The translations under genes and the position numbers were made by a program. DNA of 64,000 bases, taken from Homalodisca vitripennis (taxonomy: Eukaryota; Arthropoda; Insecta; Hemiptera; Cicadellidae). The stretch covers positions 117,072,501 to 117,136,500 of the forward strand of contig NC_060213.1 of assembly GCF_021130785.1 (NCBI RefSeq), written 5' to 3'. Under the pieces are notes generated by a model, which worked only from the letters and a program-made list of their open reading frames with translations, ran no database searches and had not been told where the DNA came from. Positions 1 through 12,189 of the stretch are shown one piece after another. Position 1 is the first letter of the stretch. Every line of letters starts with the position of its first letter.

Positions 1-734
1 ATACCGCAAGTAAATATTTATGTTGAAAATGGGATATATATTTTACAAAACGAATTGGTAGTCAGGTTTTACGCGTTTGGAGGATATTGTGGGATACATA
101 TTGATGACTGAATTTAGAATACACAACATAAAACGTAATGGAACTCGGACTGTCATTCATGGGCTGAAATAATTTCCCTGGCTTCTGAAATGGAAATTGT
201 GAAGTTTTGTTTTATATTTATCGTAAGATTCAAAATCCGAAGTATATTTTTTCAAGTTACATTTCTCGTAATATATTTACTATTTTTTACATTTTTTTAT
301 CGTAGACAATGTTATTTGTCCACTATAGCAAAATTAAAAAGTACATAAGGATACGTAAAATTAAATTAATTTATAAAAATATCAATTTTAATTCAGTATC
401 TAATCAAATATTTAGCACAATTGGAGTTAGTAAATAAATTTACTAGAATTTAAGGAAATGAGCCTAAGGAAATTATGCTAAACATATTACTTGCAATAAA
501 TTGTAATCCTAAATTTCCCATTCAATCAAGCAGTCAATATGTATTATCGTAGAAGAAAATCAAATAAAAAAAATGTAGCCAATAGTTTACTTCGTTTTGT
601 AGTTTAAGTCAAAATGGGCCTCACAGACAAGTTTTGTTAAACATAGAAAGTTAAAGAATTTGTAATTTTTTATGTTATCAATAAAGGAAATGGGAATGGG
701 AATGTTTTTTTATCATTGTAGAGGGGGGTGGGGG

Positions 735-778
735 ATCTTCCCACCCGTAAAAAACAATGATGATTCTGTATTTTTAAG
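735..778. repeat. Dispersed repeat copy 1 (partner at 2131)
   Basis: A stretch of about 44 bases beginning ATCTTCCCACCCGTAAAAAA recurs almost unchanged at about 2134-2178, in the same orientation and about 1.4 kb away. Similarity stops abruptly on the right side of both copies. It is probably the end of an old transposable element; nothing seen identifies the family. Confidence 0.6.
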
Positions 779-2130
779 AGACATAAATGATTTGTCCTCG
801 TAAAAATATTTTTTTTAATCGTATTTATAACTTTAATGGATAAAATGAAGAAAACTCCTTATTTATTTATGAATGGAAATAAACACATATAAAAGATATA
901 TTTTAATATTTTTTGTGCAGTACATTTAGCTTTTCTAAGATTATAAAAATACAATAAAGAAAATAGTATAAAATAATTAATACGACCCATTATAGCAAAT
1001 TATTGAGTGTTTCTACTATCATAAATTTATATGATTTTAGTATTTTACATAAAACAGTTTACTACAAGAAGGATACGGGCCGCATGCTAAGGTTACTAGT
1101 GGAGACAATTAATATTACAAAATGAAAATAAATTATTATAATATGGTTTAAAATGTAGAACGACCAATACAAGTTGATAGTCACGTGGACAGATGTTTTG
1201 TGCGGCTTTGAGAAATACAAACAATATTGCGGAAAACAAGGACTCAAACCAAGACGTCACTTATATTACAGTTTCGTTTATTACAGTTATATGCCTCTGC
1301 GTTGGTATGATACAATAATTGTGCATGTGGCAGTAAAATTCGTAATAATGCAGAAAGTCTTCATAAATATTTTAATATCTATTACTTTTAAGTTTCAGCA
1401 GGGTTTAAGTATAAATTTAAAGATTAATTAGGACAGATATGACTAACATTACTACTAATAGCTTTAAATAGCAATGAAAAGTTACATACCATTAATAAGC
1501 AATGAATAAAATTAATCATTGCTTACTTAAGTGATAAATATAATTAAAATAATCTGTAACTACATAATAAAACAATTAAAACAACTCAAAAGTAGCAGCG
1601 TTGGTAAACAAAATTATTATAAACTTTTAACTTAAGTTTAATATTCATGTATTTTGCAGTATTCATTATAAGAAACATTTAAGTATAATCTTAAGAATAA
1701 AGATTCCTGCATTTTAAAATTCCTTTTAATCATTTAATACATGCAAATAATTGTTGTAGACATTCATATTAAAAAAATATTTAATTTTTATGAATATTCT
1801 TATTCTTGATAACCAAAATGTATAAATATATATTTCATGTGACGTAGTGTCCTGGTATTTAGTGAAAACATCAAATGGGGTGTTTGCAGCTGACGTCCAC
1901 ATGTTGTAACAAATAACAGTAACTTTTACTTCAGTCTCTTCTCTTTAGCCTAGTTTTTCAGCCTTTACACACTTTTAGTTAGTTGTGCTTTAGTTATTAG
2001 TCCTAAGTCTAAATATAGTATTTTAAGAAACCTATCTACTACAAACATAATTTATTTGCAAGCGTAAGTAATAAATTTGGGTTTTTACCATAGAAGATTT
2101 ATATTATATGTTTTTTAATATTGGGGTATT

Positions 2131-2178
2131 CATAATCTTCCCATCCGTAAAAAACAATGATGATTCTGTATTTTTAAT
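2131..2178. repeat. Dispersed repeat copy 2 (partner at 735)
   Basis: Second copy of the 44-base repeat, with C to T at one position in the CCCA(C/T)CCG segment. It is followed by a moderately GC-richer patch (2185-2330) that could be the body of the same element, but no coding frame is visible there. Confidence 0.6.
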
Positions 2179-4671
2179 ATTTGTTCATGAATGTAAAGAG
2201 GCAACGAGTCAAGGGTCAGAGGACGAGTTGAATGTAGAATCTATGAAGATGAACCTTTGAGATGTTGAGCAAAGACGTGCAGTGAATATAAGAAGGCGGT
2301 CTACTCAGCATGGTTCAGGAAATATTGAATAATCTTCATTGTTAGCAAAATTTGCTATGGAAACATTTATTCAGTAAAAACAAATATCTGTATTGAAAAA
2401 GATATGATTTAAAACAGGAAATTATAAGCAATGTAGTTATATTCCCGTGGGATACATTATATGAATACTATAACGAAGAGAACCTTGCATTGTAACTCGT
2501 TTTTTATAAAAGAAAAGAATCGGTTCTGTAAGGACCATTTATATTAGAAAATAATTCAATCCACCGTTTCCTGTATCCTCTTCTCCCACTTGGTTTGACT
2601 TCAGATATTTCTAGTGAGGTTTTAGTATGATAAAAAAATCCTAGAAATAAATAGTTATATTATATATTTAATTTTCTTGCTCCATTTGCTATTGCCAAAT
2701 GAACCAAATATAGTGCTAGCAAATCCTGTTATCGCTTCTTATAAATCATAAAGCGTTTTAATTTAGTGATTGTTTGTTTTGTTTTGTTTAAGTTATGAAA
2801 AAAGTAAGTACCTAGAAAGAGTGAAATATTAAAACATTACTATCGTTACATACACTAAGTTTTTTCTTCTAGCAGTAATTAAACGATTCAATGAAGTACT
2901 AATCATCCAATGGAAATTTATACATTGTATTATCGTTTTGGAAGCAAATAGTACAGTTTTAAAAGAAGTACAGTAAATAAAACAGTTTTTTAATTATTAG
3001 ATGAAATTTTGTTTGCCAAAAATACATATTGGTCCGGTAATGTAGCCTTCTAAAGTATTTAATATGATAGTTTATTCTTATATATTACATGCACTTATTT
3101 TCTAATTATATAATTGTGTGGAGTATATCTGATATAAGAAATAAAATTTTGTATAACTATGTCATGTGTAAAAGCTTTTAAAATTTGCAAAGCTTCACTG
3201 ATTAATTTTTAGAATTTATTTTGACTGTGTAAAGCGATTGAAGAATTAAACATTTCAAAATCACTCTACCCAATCTCAATAATTTTACAAATTCTTTCTC
3301 CAATCTCGATTGCCACTCTATTGTAAGGACTAGTTTTAAACTGAAAACATCTCTCACGCGGTAAAACTATTCTGGAAGAACTTGTATATCGTAAATAGAA
3401 ATTAAAAAAACACGATAAAAAGTTTTACAGGAAATAACAAAATAATTTTACTAACTTCCAATGATGAAATATTACATTTGTTTATATCTGCTTGGATTAA
3501 AAAACTTTAATTTACAAATAAATGAGCACGGCCATATATATATATTGTATTAGTCCGTATTTCTAAATGTTTTTATATGTCCATCACCCGGCTTATTATA
3601 TATCGAAATAATGAGAGTTTATAGATAATTTTAAAAGGATTGGTTAAGAGGACACTAAGGACATATTTTATTTTTTTATTGTTTGAACAACTGTAAATCT
3701 GCATATCGCAGTCTGTTAACAAGGTACTAGAGACAATTTTCGAACTGAAGAAAATCAAATCTTAGCTGACGTGAGATTACGAGAACACAACTTTATCAAC
3801 GTAGTGTACTCCCTAGATCCTAAAAAAATAATTGAATTCGGGCATTTAAAAATATTCAAAACCTAATATAGCTTGTTTAAAAACACCTCTATGTTAAAAT
3901 CTCACGAATAAAAAGTATTACTCCACCTACCGTCTAATCGTTACTCGATCTTTACGAAAATCAGTAGCTGATATTGATGAGAACTTAATAATATCAATTG
4001 CGTTCACAAAACGAGTCACACTTATGCGATAAAGTTTATGATATAAATTTATTGTAGCCAAGAAGGGTTTTTAAGTGTTCAAGCTGCTGTTTACAAGTAT
4101 AAAAAGAGAAATATTAAGTACGAGTCTGTGAGATGAGTGTTTTTTTGTCTTGTGAGTACGATAGAAATTCGAATAAAGGTCTGTAATTTTTTTAGTTTCA
4201 AATAGAAATAAACGAATTTTCTTATTTTAATAAATTTACTCATCATGAAATCATCATAAATGAGTTTAAGAGCTGTTAAATATCTACAAGTCTTAGTTCG
4301 ATTACACTAAATAAATAGCTAAATCATAAATTAAGTTTTTCTAGTTTACACACAGGTGCCAATTATTCTTAATTTTATAAAAACTATTTATCGTACCTTA
4401 TTGGAAATTGTGTTAATGTATCACACCACATATTGAATATATGTAACGAATTTTGAATCTTCAAAATATTTAATAATAATTAAAACTTCAATGAAATGTA
4501 AAAGCGTATAAAAAATAACAACATGATAATGCATGACAAGCATAGATTGGTAACAAGGATTGTATAAAATATGTAAGTTAATTACTATCCAGAGAATCCA
4601 ATACATCAAATATTCATAAAATTATTATATATACTTAAAATAGCTATTCTCTTTTATATATATATAAAAGA

Positions 4672-4843
4672 GGTCTCATTAGACCCTAATTTCGCGAATT
4701 AATTGAAGAGCAAATGTATAAGCAACCATAACAATTTTTAAATAAAATGAAATAGAAACTGATAACTTAAAATAGTTATTCTCGTTTTTTAGTTATTTAT
4801 ATATATATATATAGTTATTTATATATATATATATTTAGTTATT

Positions 4844-4910
<67 letters not shown>

Positions 4911-5030
4911 TAAAAAACGAGAATAACTATTTTAAGTTATCAGTTTCTATTTCATTTTATTTAAAAATTGTTATGGTTGCTTATACATTTGCTCTTCAAT
5001 TAATTCGCGAAATTAGGGTCTAATGAGACC
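4672..5030. repeat. Large hairpin (inverted repeat) with AT-dinucleotide loop
   Basis: A left arm at about 4672-4794 (starting GGTCTCATTAGACCCTAATT) is repeated as its near-perfect reverse complement at about 4908-5030. The roughly 113-base centre consists of TA dinucleotide runs interrupted by AGTTATT units. Arms of about 123 bp with almost no mismatches mean that the element is young, is maintained by gene conversion, or is an assembly fold-back. The shape fits a foldback or MITE-type element. No clear target-site duplication was found and no coding capacity exists. Confidence 0.85.
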
Positions 5031-8000
5031 ATGAATGTAATCAAGGCCTAGACACTTACACGTATGTTTGCAGACCGAGACTTCTCTTGGGATATTAATA
5101 TCAGTTATTGTTATAGGTTCTCTCTCCAGGAATATTTTGTTTGTCTTTCTATATTTATTTAGTATAACGAGCAATATTTCATTTGTAAGTAAATACAATG
5201 TAATTGATTTACATAATTATCATAAAATATTAACTATAATAGATCGTTTTAAATACCTGAATACCTGTTTATTATTTTTGCCTGCATATTAATCTTCTAA
5301 ATATTTAAAATATCCAACATATATAAAATAGAACACGAATTATATTTATTGTAAATTACAATAGTCATAATAAAAATGATTATAATCGATTATACAGGAT
5401 GACGTTTTTGATTAGCTTTTTTCCGAAATATAATTGATATTAATAAAATTTCAATATTTTGTATCTCATGTCTGTTGCAAAAATTTCTTTTGAGCAGTGT
5501 TCCGAAATTGGTATATAATTATTTCAAATACACTTTTTAATACCTATTTTATATTTTAGAGCTCAATAATTTAATAAATATCGATGTAAACATGAAATAT
5601 CTGAATTGATAACTCTTGAATATACATATATTCATATTCAATTACGATATTGAATGTTTTGAATTACGATATTAATGTGGTTTAGTAAATATCACATAAA
5701 TGAAATTTTTATAAACAATTGATTGGGGCAATGGCTCAATTTTAATGTTGAAATGTTGAAATTATTAGAATGGTTAACCAATATAATAAGTCTTTTTGCA
5801 AAGTAAAAACTCTTTCCTTCGTTTCACGATAAAATAATTTACTTATTTTATGTCACATTATTTAATTTAGATAGATTCCGCAACTCTGCTTTCGGTTTTA
5901 ATAATAATTCAGGGAAAATGTGGTATTTTCTCTCAAAATTCTCGTATGTATTATTATCTACACAACGTTCTAAATTAATCTAAAAATTTGAACCAAAATC
6001 CACACGAGCTGTGTTTTTCGGTTCTTGGTGAACATCCTGAGAATAATAATTTGGTAATCGTTAACATTCATGGTAATCATCTTAGTTCTTAGAACCACAA
6101 TTTTTCGTTATCAAATTAAAGTATTGTTGAAAATTGCATTCAATAGATTTAGTTTGGAACATTTACGTGTAGGCTTAAAGTTAGCCAGAGATTAGTCGCT
6201 ACTAAGAATTGTGAAAATTGCAATGTAAAATTTCAAGTTTCCGTAGAGTAAGTTTTACACAATAATTAATTTAATGTAGAGAAAATGTTTGAGAATACCA
6301 CACCACGTGTCACCTAAAAGGCTTGAATTACATGAAAAATTTAAAGTCTATGGCGTATTTTATTCATGAGAAGTCCTACGTACAGACAATAATATATAAA
6401 GTAAATTTGGAACCTCCCGGAAGACTGAAGAGAAATTACCTCTGCTTACTGAGATCTAGGCTTAAAAGATACGCACTACCATAGATATTATTATTTAAGG
6501 CAATTAAAATCCTATAGATGATGTCTTTATCAAAATATTATATCAAATTCAGAATTGTTCCATTAAAATAATTAAATTAATTGGGTTTCTTGATAGGTTC
6601 TACATAATAAGTTTACACACCGTGTCACTATGTCACCAAAAGATGGTGTAGTATGTGTTTAGGGTAGTTAGTAAGGCTGCATGAGTTATTGTGGGATGTT
6701 AAATAGCCAAACGTAAGTAACTGAATCTGTCTGTTTGTAAATTTATTGATTTCGCGATTTCATTGTTATTATTAGTCATAAGACCATTGTGACAATATTC
6801 CATAAACCTCCCAATAGATACAATGCAACATCATCAAATGTGATTTTTATTTTTATATATATAAATGAAGCTCCACTTGGAATTGTAGTCCATTTTCCCC
6901 TTTTTTAGACACAAAGAGAGAAATTACATTTGTGCAGCCTCTCAAGTGATTGGCTTTGATAATGCTTAGCCAAGCAAAATCTATTTGTTTTCAAAGAAAA
7001 GTGAGCAAATCAAGCATACATTTCTTCCTTATATTTTCATACTTATGCATTTCTAACAACGAAGTTTCACATTCAGTCGCGAGTCATTAATATTGCACCT
7101 TTCTTCTCGTTTATTCACATTTCAAGGCAGGCTTCCTTTCAAGTTATCAGTTTTCATATTACTGTGAAACGTAGAAGGACATTTTTACACATTTTGCTTA
7201 ATTAGTACTATTTAAAACTTAATATCAATTTCGTACTAACCAATAAAATTTAAACGTAAATTGGAAATTCTTTACAATCAAAATAATTATAATAAATAAA
7301 GTTTCTAGTAATAAAACATATAATTAACTAAAGATTTCTGTATAATATTGTTTTGGAACCCCACAGATAAGTGAAAAGCTCCTGGGGTTTTTAACAATAT
7401 TCCAAACACCTAATGTATCTTTGTCCTAAATTTAATCCAAATTTTCTTGAAATAAAAGTTTTTGATTTTGTAAAATTTTTACATATTTTTATTTTTTTAA
7501 ATTATATAATATTTTTAGAATTTAATGATTTTTATACATTTGTAACAAACGCTTTATATTGCAAATTCTGTTTTAAGATGTTCTATATTACTATAAAAGC
7601 TTTATTTATCCTTTAATCAACATTTTTCTTTGAAACATAATATTCAAAACCGTGGTTTCATGCTTATAAAAGGTTTATAAGACCTTCGTCACGTCCCGTC
7701 CATTCCTCTGATACTCGTTGCATCGAATTTTATTACAGGCAGCTAATCGTAAAGCCATATACGACAGTGTCCAATCACTTACCTTCTGTCAAGGGTAACC
7801 ATGATTTATGTTAATAAGGGAAATGAAAATGGATCTAATAACGTATAAAATTGTAATGAACCATTTGGTGATACTCTCTCAAGATTTATGACGTGTTAGA
7901 GTACATTTTTCCAAGCACTTTTATTCATTAATTATTTACTTTTAATCTGTAATTAACTATATGTAATTATAATCTGTAATAAACCAAATATTACAATTTG

Positions 8001-8340
8001 ATATTTTTATTTGACCCTTATTTTGTTTATAGCGAGCTAAAACAAAATAGCTGATGTAATTTTTGTGCCCAATGAAAGTTAAATGTAACCCATGAGCAAA
8101 GTTTTCAGAAGTCCCGTGGTTACAGTAATTTAATAATTTTTTCATAGTTTAACTTTCTAGAAACCTTTAGGTTGTATTTTTACCTGAAATACCATTAAGA
8201 TATACTATGATTAGGAGAAATTATTGATCTCATTCGAATTTTGTTAATATCTTTGATCATCCATGTGTACCGATTGTATTAAATAATAATTCTGGGTAAC
8301 TGGATTACCGGTGGAAGGAGTAGGCCCAGATGAATGATAA
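5031..8340. other. AT-rich intergenic sequence, no gene seen
   Basis: No coding region could be supported on either strand. Open stretches of up to about 75 codons are of low complexity and have no motif. A short dyad occurs near 7351-7390 (AACCCCA paired with TGGGGTT). Patches such as 7080-7150 and 7680-7800 are slightly less AT-rich but carry nothing recognisable. Confidence 0.6.
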
Positions 8341-8533
8341 GGGCTGGACTGTAAAAAATAGGCTGCTATCGGCGAGGCGCGCATCGCAGATGGCAGTGTT
8401 TGATAACGAAATTGAGTGGTGGGGTGTGGTAGACGTACCGTACCTCCGTCACAGTTAATCGGAAGTGATTGTAACGTGTAGAGTTAAAAGTGCTTAGAGT
8501 AAATCTTTTTGCTAATCGTCATCGAACCTGCGG
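8341..8533 (+). promoter_or_regulatory. Candidate remote non-coding first exon with strong splice donor
   Basis: This block is much GC-richer than its surroundings and ends in CGG|GTAAGTGACC, a near-consensus splice donor with the exon end at 8533. It contains a small upstream-type reading frame (ATG at 8390, TAA at 8456-8458, 22 codons) that resembles no known protein. No TATA box is obvious. It looks like a promoter-proximal 5' exon whose intron begins at 8534. The first downstream + strand gene is the acetyl-CoA transporter at 45366, about 37 kb away; that link is inference. It could equally be a chance donor in an old repeat. Confidence 0.3.
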
Positions 8534-8756
8534 GTAAGTGACCTTTTTAATGGAGTCCCGTCAATGTACATTCTTAGTTATTTTGGAATAATTTTGGTGA
8601 AAGAAATATTGTAAAAATTAAATTTAATGGTAATTTAGGAACTTGTCCTTTTGATCTGTGCAATATAAAACTTGTTGGAGCAGTGAGCACATGTTTATAA
8701 AATTTTATGTAAAAATACTAAAAGAGTTTTGTGGTTGTTACAGATCCTTTCAGCAA

Positions 8757-8890
8757 TATTTTTTGATTTATTAAATCACTAACACTGAAGAATTTTTTGA
8801 TTTATTAAATCTCTAACACTGAAAAACTTTTTGATATATTAAATCTCTAACACTGAAGAATTTTTTATTTTAAATCTCTAACACTGAAGA
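8757..8890. repeat. Four-copy 34-bp tandem repeat
   Basis: The unit, roughly TTTTTGATTTATTAAATC followed by TCTAACACTGAAGAA, recurs with AACACTGAA at 8781, 8815, 8849 and 8880, giving spacings of 34, 34 and 31 bases. It lies about 220 bases inside the putative intron that starts at 8534. It is a small minisatellite with no sign of function. Confidence 0.85.
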
Positions 8891-11593
8891 AGAATTTTAA
8901 AGTAAAGTAAAGAAAATTAGTAACAAAATAAAAATTGAATTTTGAAGATAAATTAAAGTTAAGAATTGCCAGATCAGATTAGAGTGTGAATGTTTGAATT
9001 TTTAAAATTGAATAAAAGACAAGCTGTAAGAACTTTGTACATTTTGGAAGTGAAGAATATAAATTACAAGTTTGAATTTAAAAGTCATCAAGAAGTTTTT
9101 ATTTTAATTTTAATTCCAGTTATTATTTTTAAGAAAAAGTTTATTTTGGTTTGAACTTTATTTATTTCAAAAAATTTACTTTTATTTTTAAACCTTCACA
9201 AAAGTTTATTTTAAATTTCAAAGCTAACCCCACATGTGCCAGTAAAACGGTACACATGGATATATCACAAAGACCATTAAAAAATTCCCAGATTATAATT
9301 AATTTTCGATTCAGTTTGTTATTAGTAAATACACAACTATACTTCCTCTGCTGAAGTTTTCATGTTTGTGAAAACTTGAAATTACACTATAATTGGTATT
9401 GGTGGCATATATCTCTATAAATACTGGTATGTTTCAATATATAATTTTAGCATAAGTATTTAAGGATCAAGAGCAAATCTATTGCAAGTAGCAAGTATTT
9501 GAACTTGACAAACAATACTAGGGATAGTACAGTCTGAGTCAAGATGGTGCACTGTTAGAGGCGGCAGATGTACCCTCACAGCTATTAACTGATTAGCTGC
9601 TGGATTTGCTTATGCACTATGTTGTTAGTCACCCAGGACTTTTGCTAGTTAATTCTTTGAATAAAATTTGTTAATACTAAGTTATACCATCTCCACTGTT
9701 ATCACAAATTAAAGTTTCAAACTACTATAAAACCAACATGCAATAATGTATTTATAATGCAATGTATTAATTTTATGAAAATAAACATAATACTGATACG
9801 TTAATACGCAAGTCCCGTAAATATAATCTGTTAATACTTTTACTTTAATAAACTAAAACCAACATTGTTACTACTATACTAGGTAGAACCAGTAATATGA
9901 GAAAATAGAAATAGAAATAGACAAATAGAAATTGTTGTCAGAACAGGAAACTTCATGATTGTTCTTAATTATGAGTATTAGAAGCATAGGCGAGCACAGC
10001 CATAATGTAGTATACTAAGTTCAGCTTTAATTAAGTATAAGGAGAATATAGCAACATGACACAAAAAAGTAGGATCTTGGAAGCCTCCAAAGAGGTTCTA
10101 AGGCTTTATCGTATCAGAAAAAGTGTGCTTAAATGGAAAAAAACTACGTTTTATTTGCTAACTGATATATCTGTAGTATGCTTATCCCTTTCACATACCT
10201 TTGAGACCCGTGTCGTGTCTATCTGGGATGATGAGGGTGAGCTCTTGTATAGAATCCACATTTTTATTGAGAATGCATAAAATTGTGGAACTCAAAAAAT
10301 AAATCTGTGTCTTGTAAGAAAAGAAGAAAGAAGTGGAATGCTGTATGTATTAATCCATTTAAAATAAAAAATGTGTTCTTGATTTTTATATGGAACAAAC
10401 ATGTGCATATGTATAAGCATTTTAACTAGACAGCTGCGGTGTTAAAGAATATAGTACGCGTAAAGTAACCATCAATTTTAATCCTCCATGATTACCAGAT
10501 CTGTAAAAAAATCACAGATGGTAGAACCGTAGTATACATAATTTCATTATCAATTTTGACTTCTCTATACATGCAAAATGAATGAATGGTTTGAATGATA
10601 CGTTTTGTTGTTTATTATGCTACACATATATGTATGCCTATTAGCCCTTTACTTTACAGCCTTCATAAAGATTACTTGCACCTTTGGAGTTTTTATATAA
10701 CATTTATGATTATATTACAAGGTGCGAAATTTGCTTCTTACCCCTTGATTTATCAAGAGTACAAAATGTATTTTAGTTGCTGGAAGCCAGGATGTATCTG
10801 AACCCTTTTCTCTTCAAAGAATTTATAATGAGCAAATTCTTTTTTAAATCCATTTTTTATTGTTTAAATATGAACTCCTTACCTTTGTCGTCTTTTGACA
10901 CAAAACGTACCTCACTTGTTATCAATTCCTTAAACTGATGTTTAAGAAGATTGCTTTCCTAAAGTAACTGTCAATTTTGCATCTATATAATTTCCAGATG
11001 TGTAATAGTCAGTTAATCGTAGTAGTCCGCACTTTAGTATCATCTTTGACTTATTATTAAAAAGGGCTGAATACTGCAAAGTATTTATAAACACTAAACC
11101 TACTAAGTAACGTTGCTTGGCCCTCCGTTTATAAACAAGCAACTTTTAGTGTCTGAATCTCGGGTTGTGCCTGTTTCGTGACCCTTTTTCTCTTTACAGG
11201 ATTTCATAATCAGCTAATTCGGGTGCCTATAAAACTTTCACCAGTTTCCACTTAATCTTAACTCACGCCTTATTTTGCATCTTGAAGCACCAAATATCTT
11301 CCTATGAAACTCTCAACCTAGTTTTTTTATATTACTAAAGAGGTATTACACTTTTATTTATTTTGAAACATTGACATTCCATAGGAAGTCTATTTCAATA
11401 GAATAACTTATACGTATTCTGATATATGCAAATTAACATGATTTTTACACTATTAAAAGTGTATATTTAGTGTCAGGTTGTTTGATTTACAAACCTGCTC
11501 AAAATACCTGAAAAAATACAAAATGGTTTTTTTATGCAAGTAGATATGTTTTCTATATATATTTGTATAATATATAATTTTAAAATGTCAGAC
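8891..11593. other. AT-rich sequence, no gene seen
   Basis: No protein or RNA gene could be supported. One 74-codon + strand stretch starts with ATG at 10056 but has no recognisable domain, and its context gives no promoter or splice support. Patches at 9530-9610 and 10930-11200 are less AT-rich and may be old repeats. Confidence 0.55.
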
Positions 11594-12189
11594 ATAGTTG
11601 TTATTAAAGGTCATGTCAATTTCATGTCACCAATATTCGAAATATTTTGGAAGTTCCATTCCTGTGATCCAAATTATAAACCAGTCCATGATATTGGTTG
11701 TAGAATTTTGTTACACTAGTATAGCATATGAACAAATTTTCTACATTTTAGAAGCTTTTACAATTGTCAATCAAAGGGCTTTCGCTACACCAAGATTAAA
11801 ATGAATAGTAATTAATAAAAATATTAATGAAATGTTCAGTATATTTCCGTCCAAAACCACTGCGCTGAAACATGGCCGTGTCTCTCGCCAGATATCGAAC
11901 CTTCCGCGTGTTAAATATTTACTATCAGTGACGTTACATTTGACACAGAGGTAGCGGAACACACAACTTTACCTCATATACTTTTTCCGGTTTTTACCTC
12001 CCACTGACATAATTAGATCAAAACTACAGATATAATTTTACTTTCAATTTCAGGGAAGGATTCGAGGCAAAAACATTTGATTAAATGCCCTTACATGTTC
12101 GCCAAATAATTTGGATCACAGGAATGGAACTTCCAAAATATTTCGAATATTGGTGACATGACATTGACATGACCTTTAATAACAACTAT
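11594..12189. mobile_element. Inverted-repeat element with 84-bp arms
   Basis: The left arm at 11594-11677 (starting ATAGTTGTTATTAAAGGTCA) reappears as a near-exact reverse complement at 12106-12189. One visible mismatch lies in the TCAATTTCATG/TCAATGTCATG part. The roughly 430-base interior has no transposase-like frame. The layout fits a non-autonomous terminal-inverted-repeat element or foldback element. No certain target-site duplication was found. Confidence 0.75.

Larger units (their letters stand above)
1..4671. other. AT-rich intergenic sequence, no gene seen
   Basis: Stop codons are dense in all frames and no open stretch looks like a known protein. The longest open stretches (about 60-85 codons) lack recognisable motifs and mostly lack a convincing start. 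The only structure noted is a 44-base repeat shared between about 735 and 2131, plus a short G-rich run near 721-734. A slightly GC-richer patch at 2185-2330 has no open frame that could be identified. Confidence 0.6.

Noticed and set aside
1174..1431. 85-codon + strand open frame
   Set aside because: Low-complexity hydrophobic and aromatic content with no ATG-based support; overlaps an antisense frame of similar quality.
4795..4907. CRISPR-like or origin-like interpretation of the AT-rich loop
   Set aside because: It is plain TA-dinucleotide expansion within a hairpin; no spaced repeats or protein-binding pattern.
10056..10280. 74-codon + strand open frame starting with ATG
   Set aside because: No motif, no splice or promoter support, and no similarity to a known protein; frames of this length occur by chance in 64 kb.
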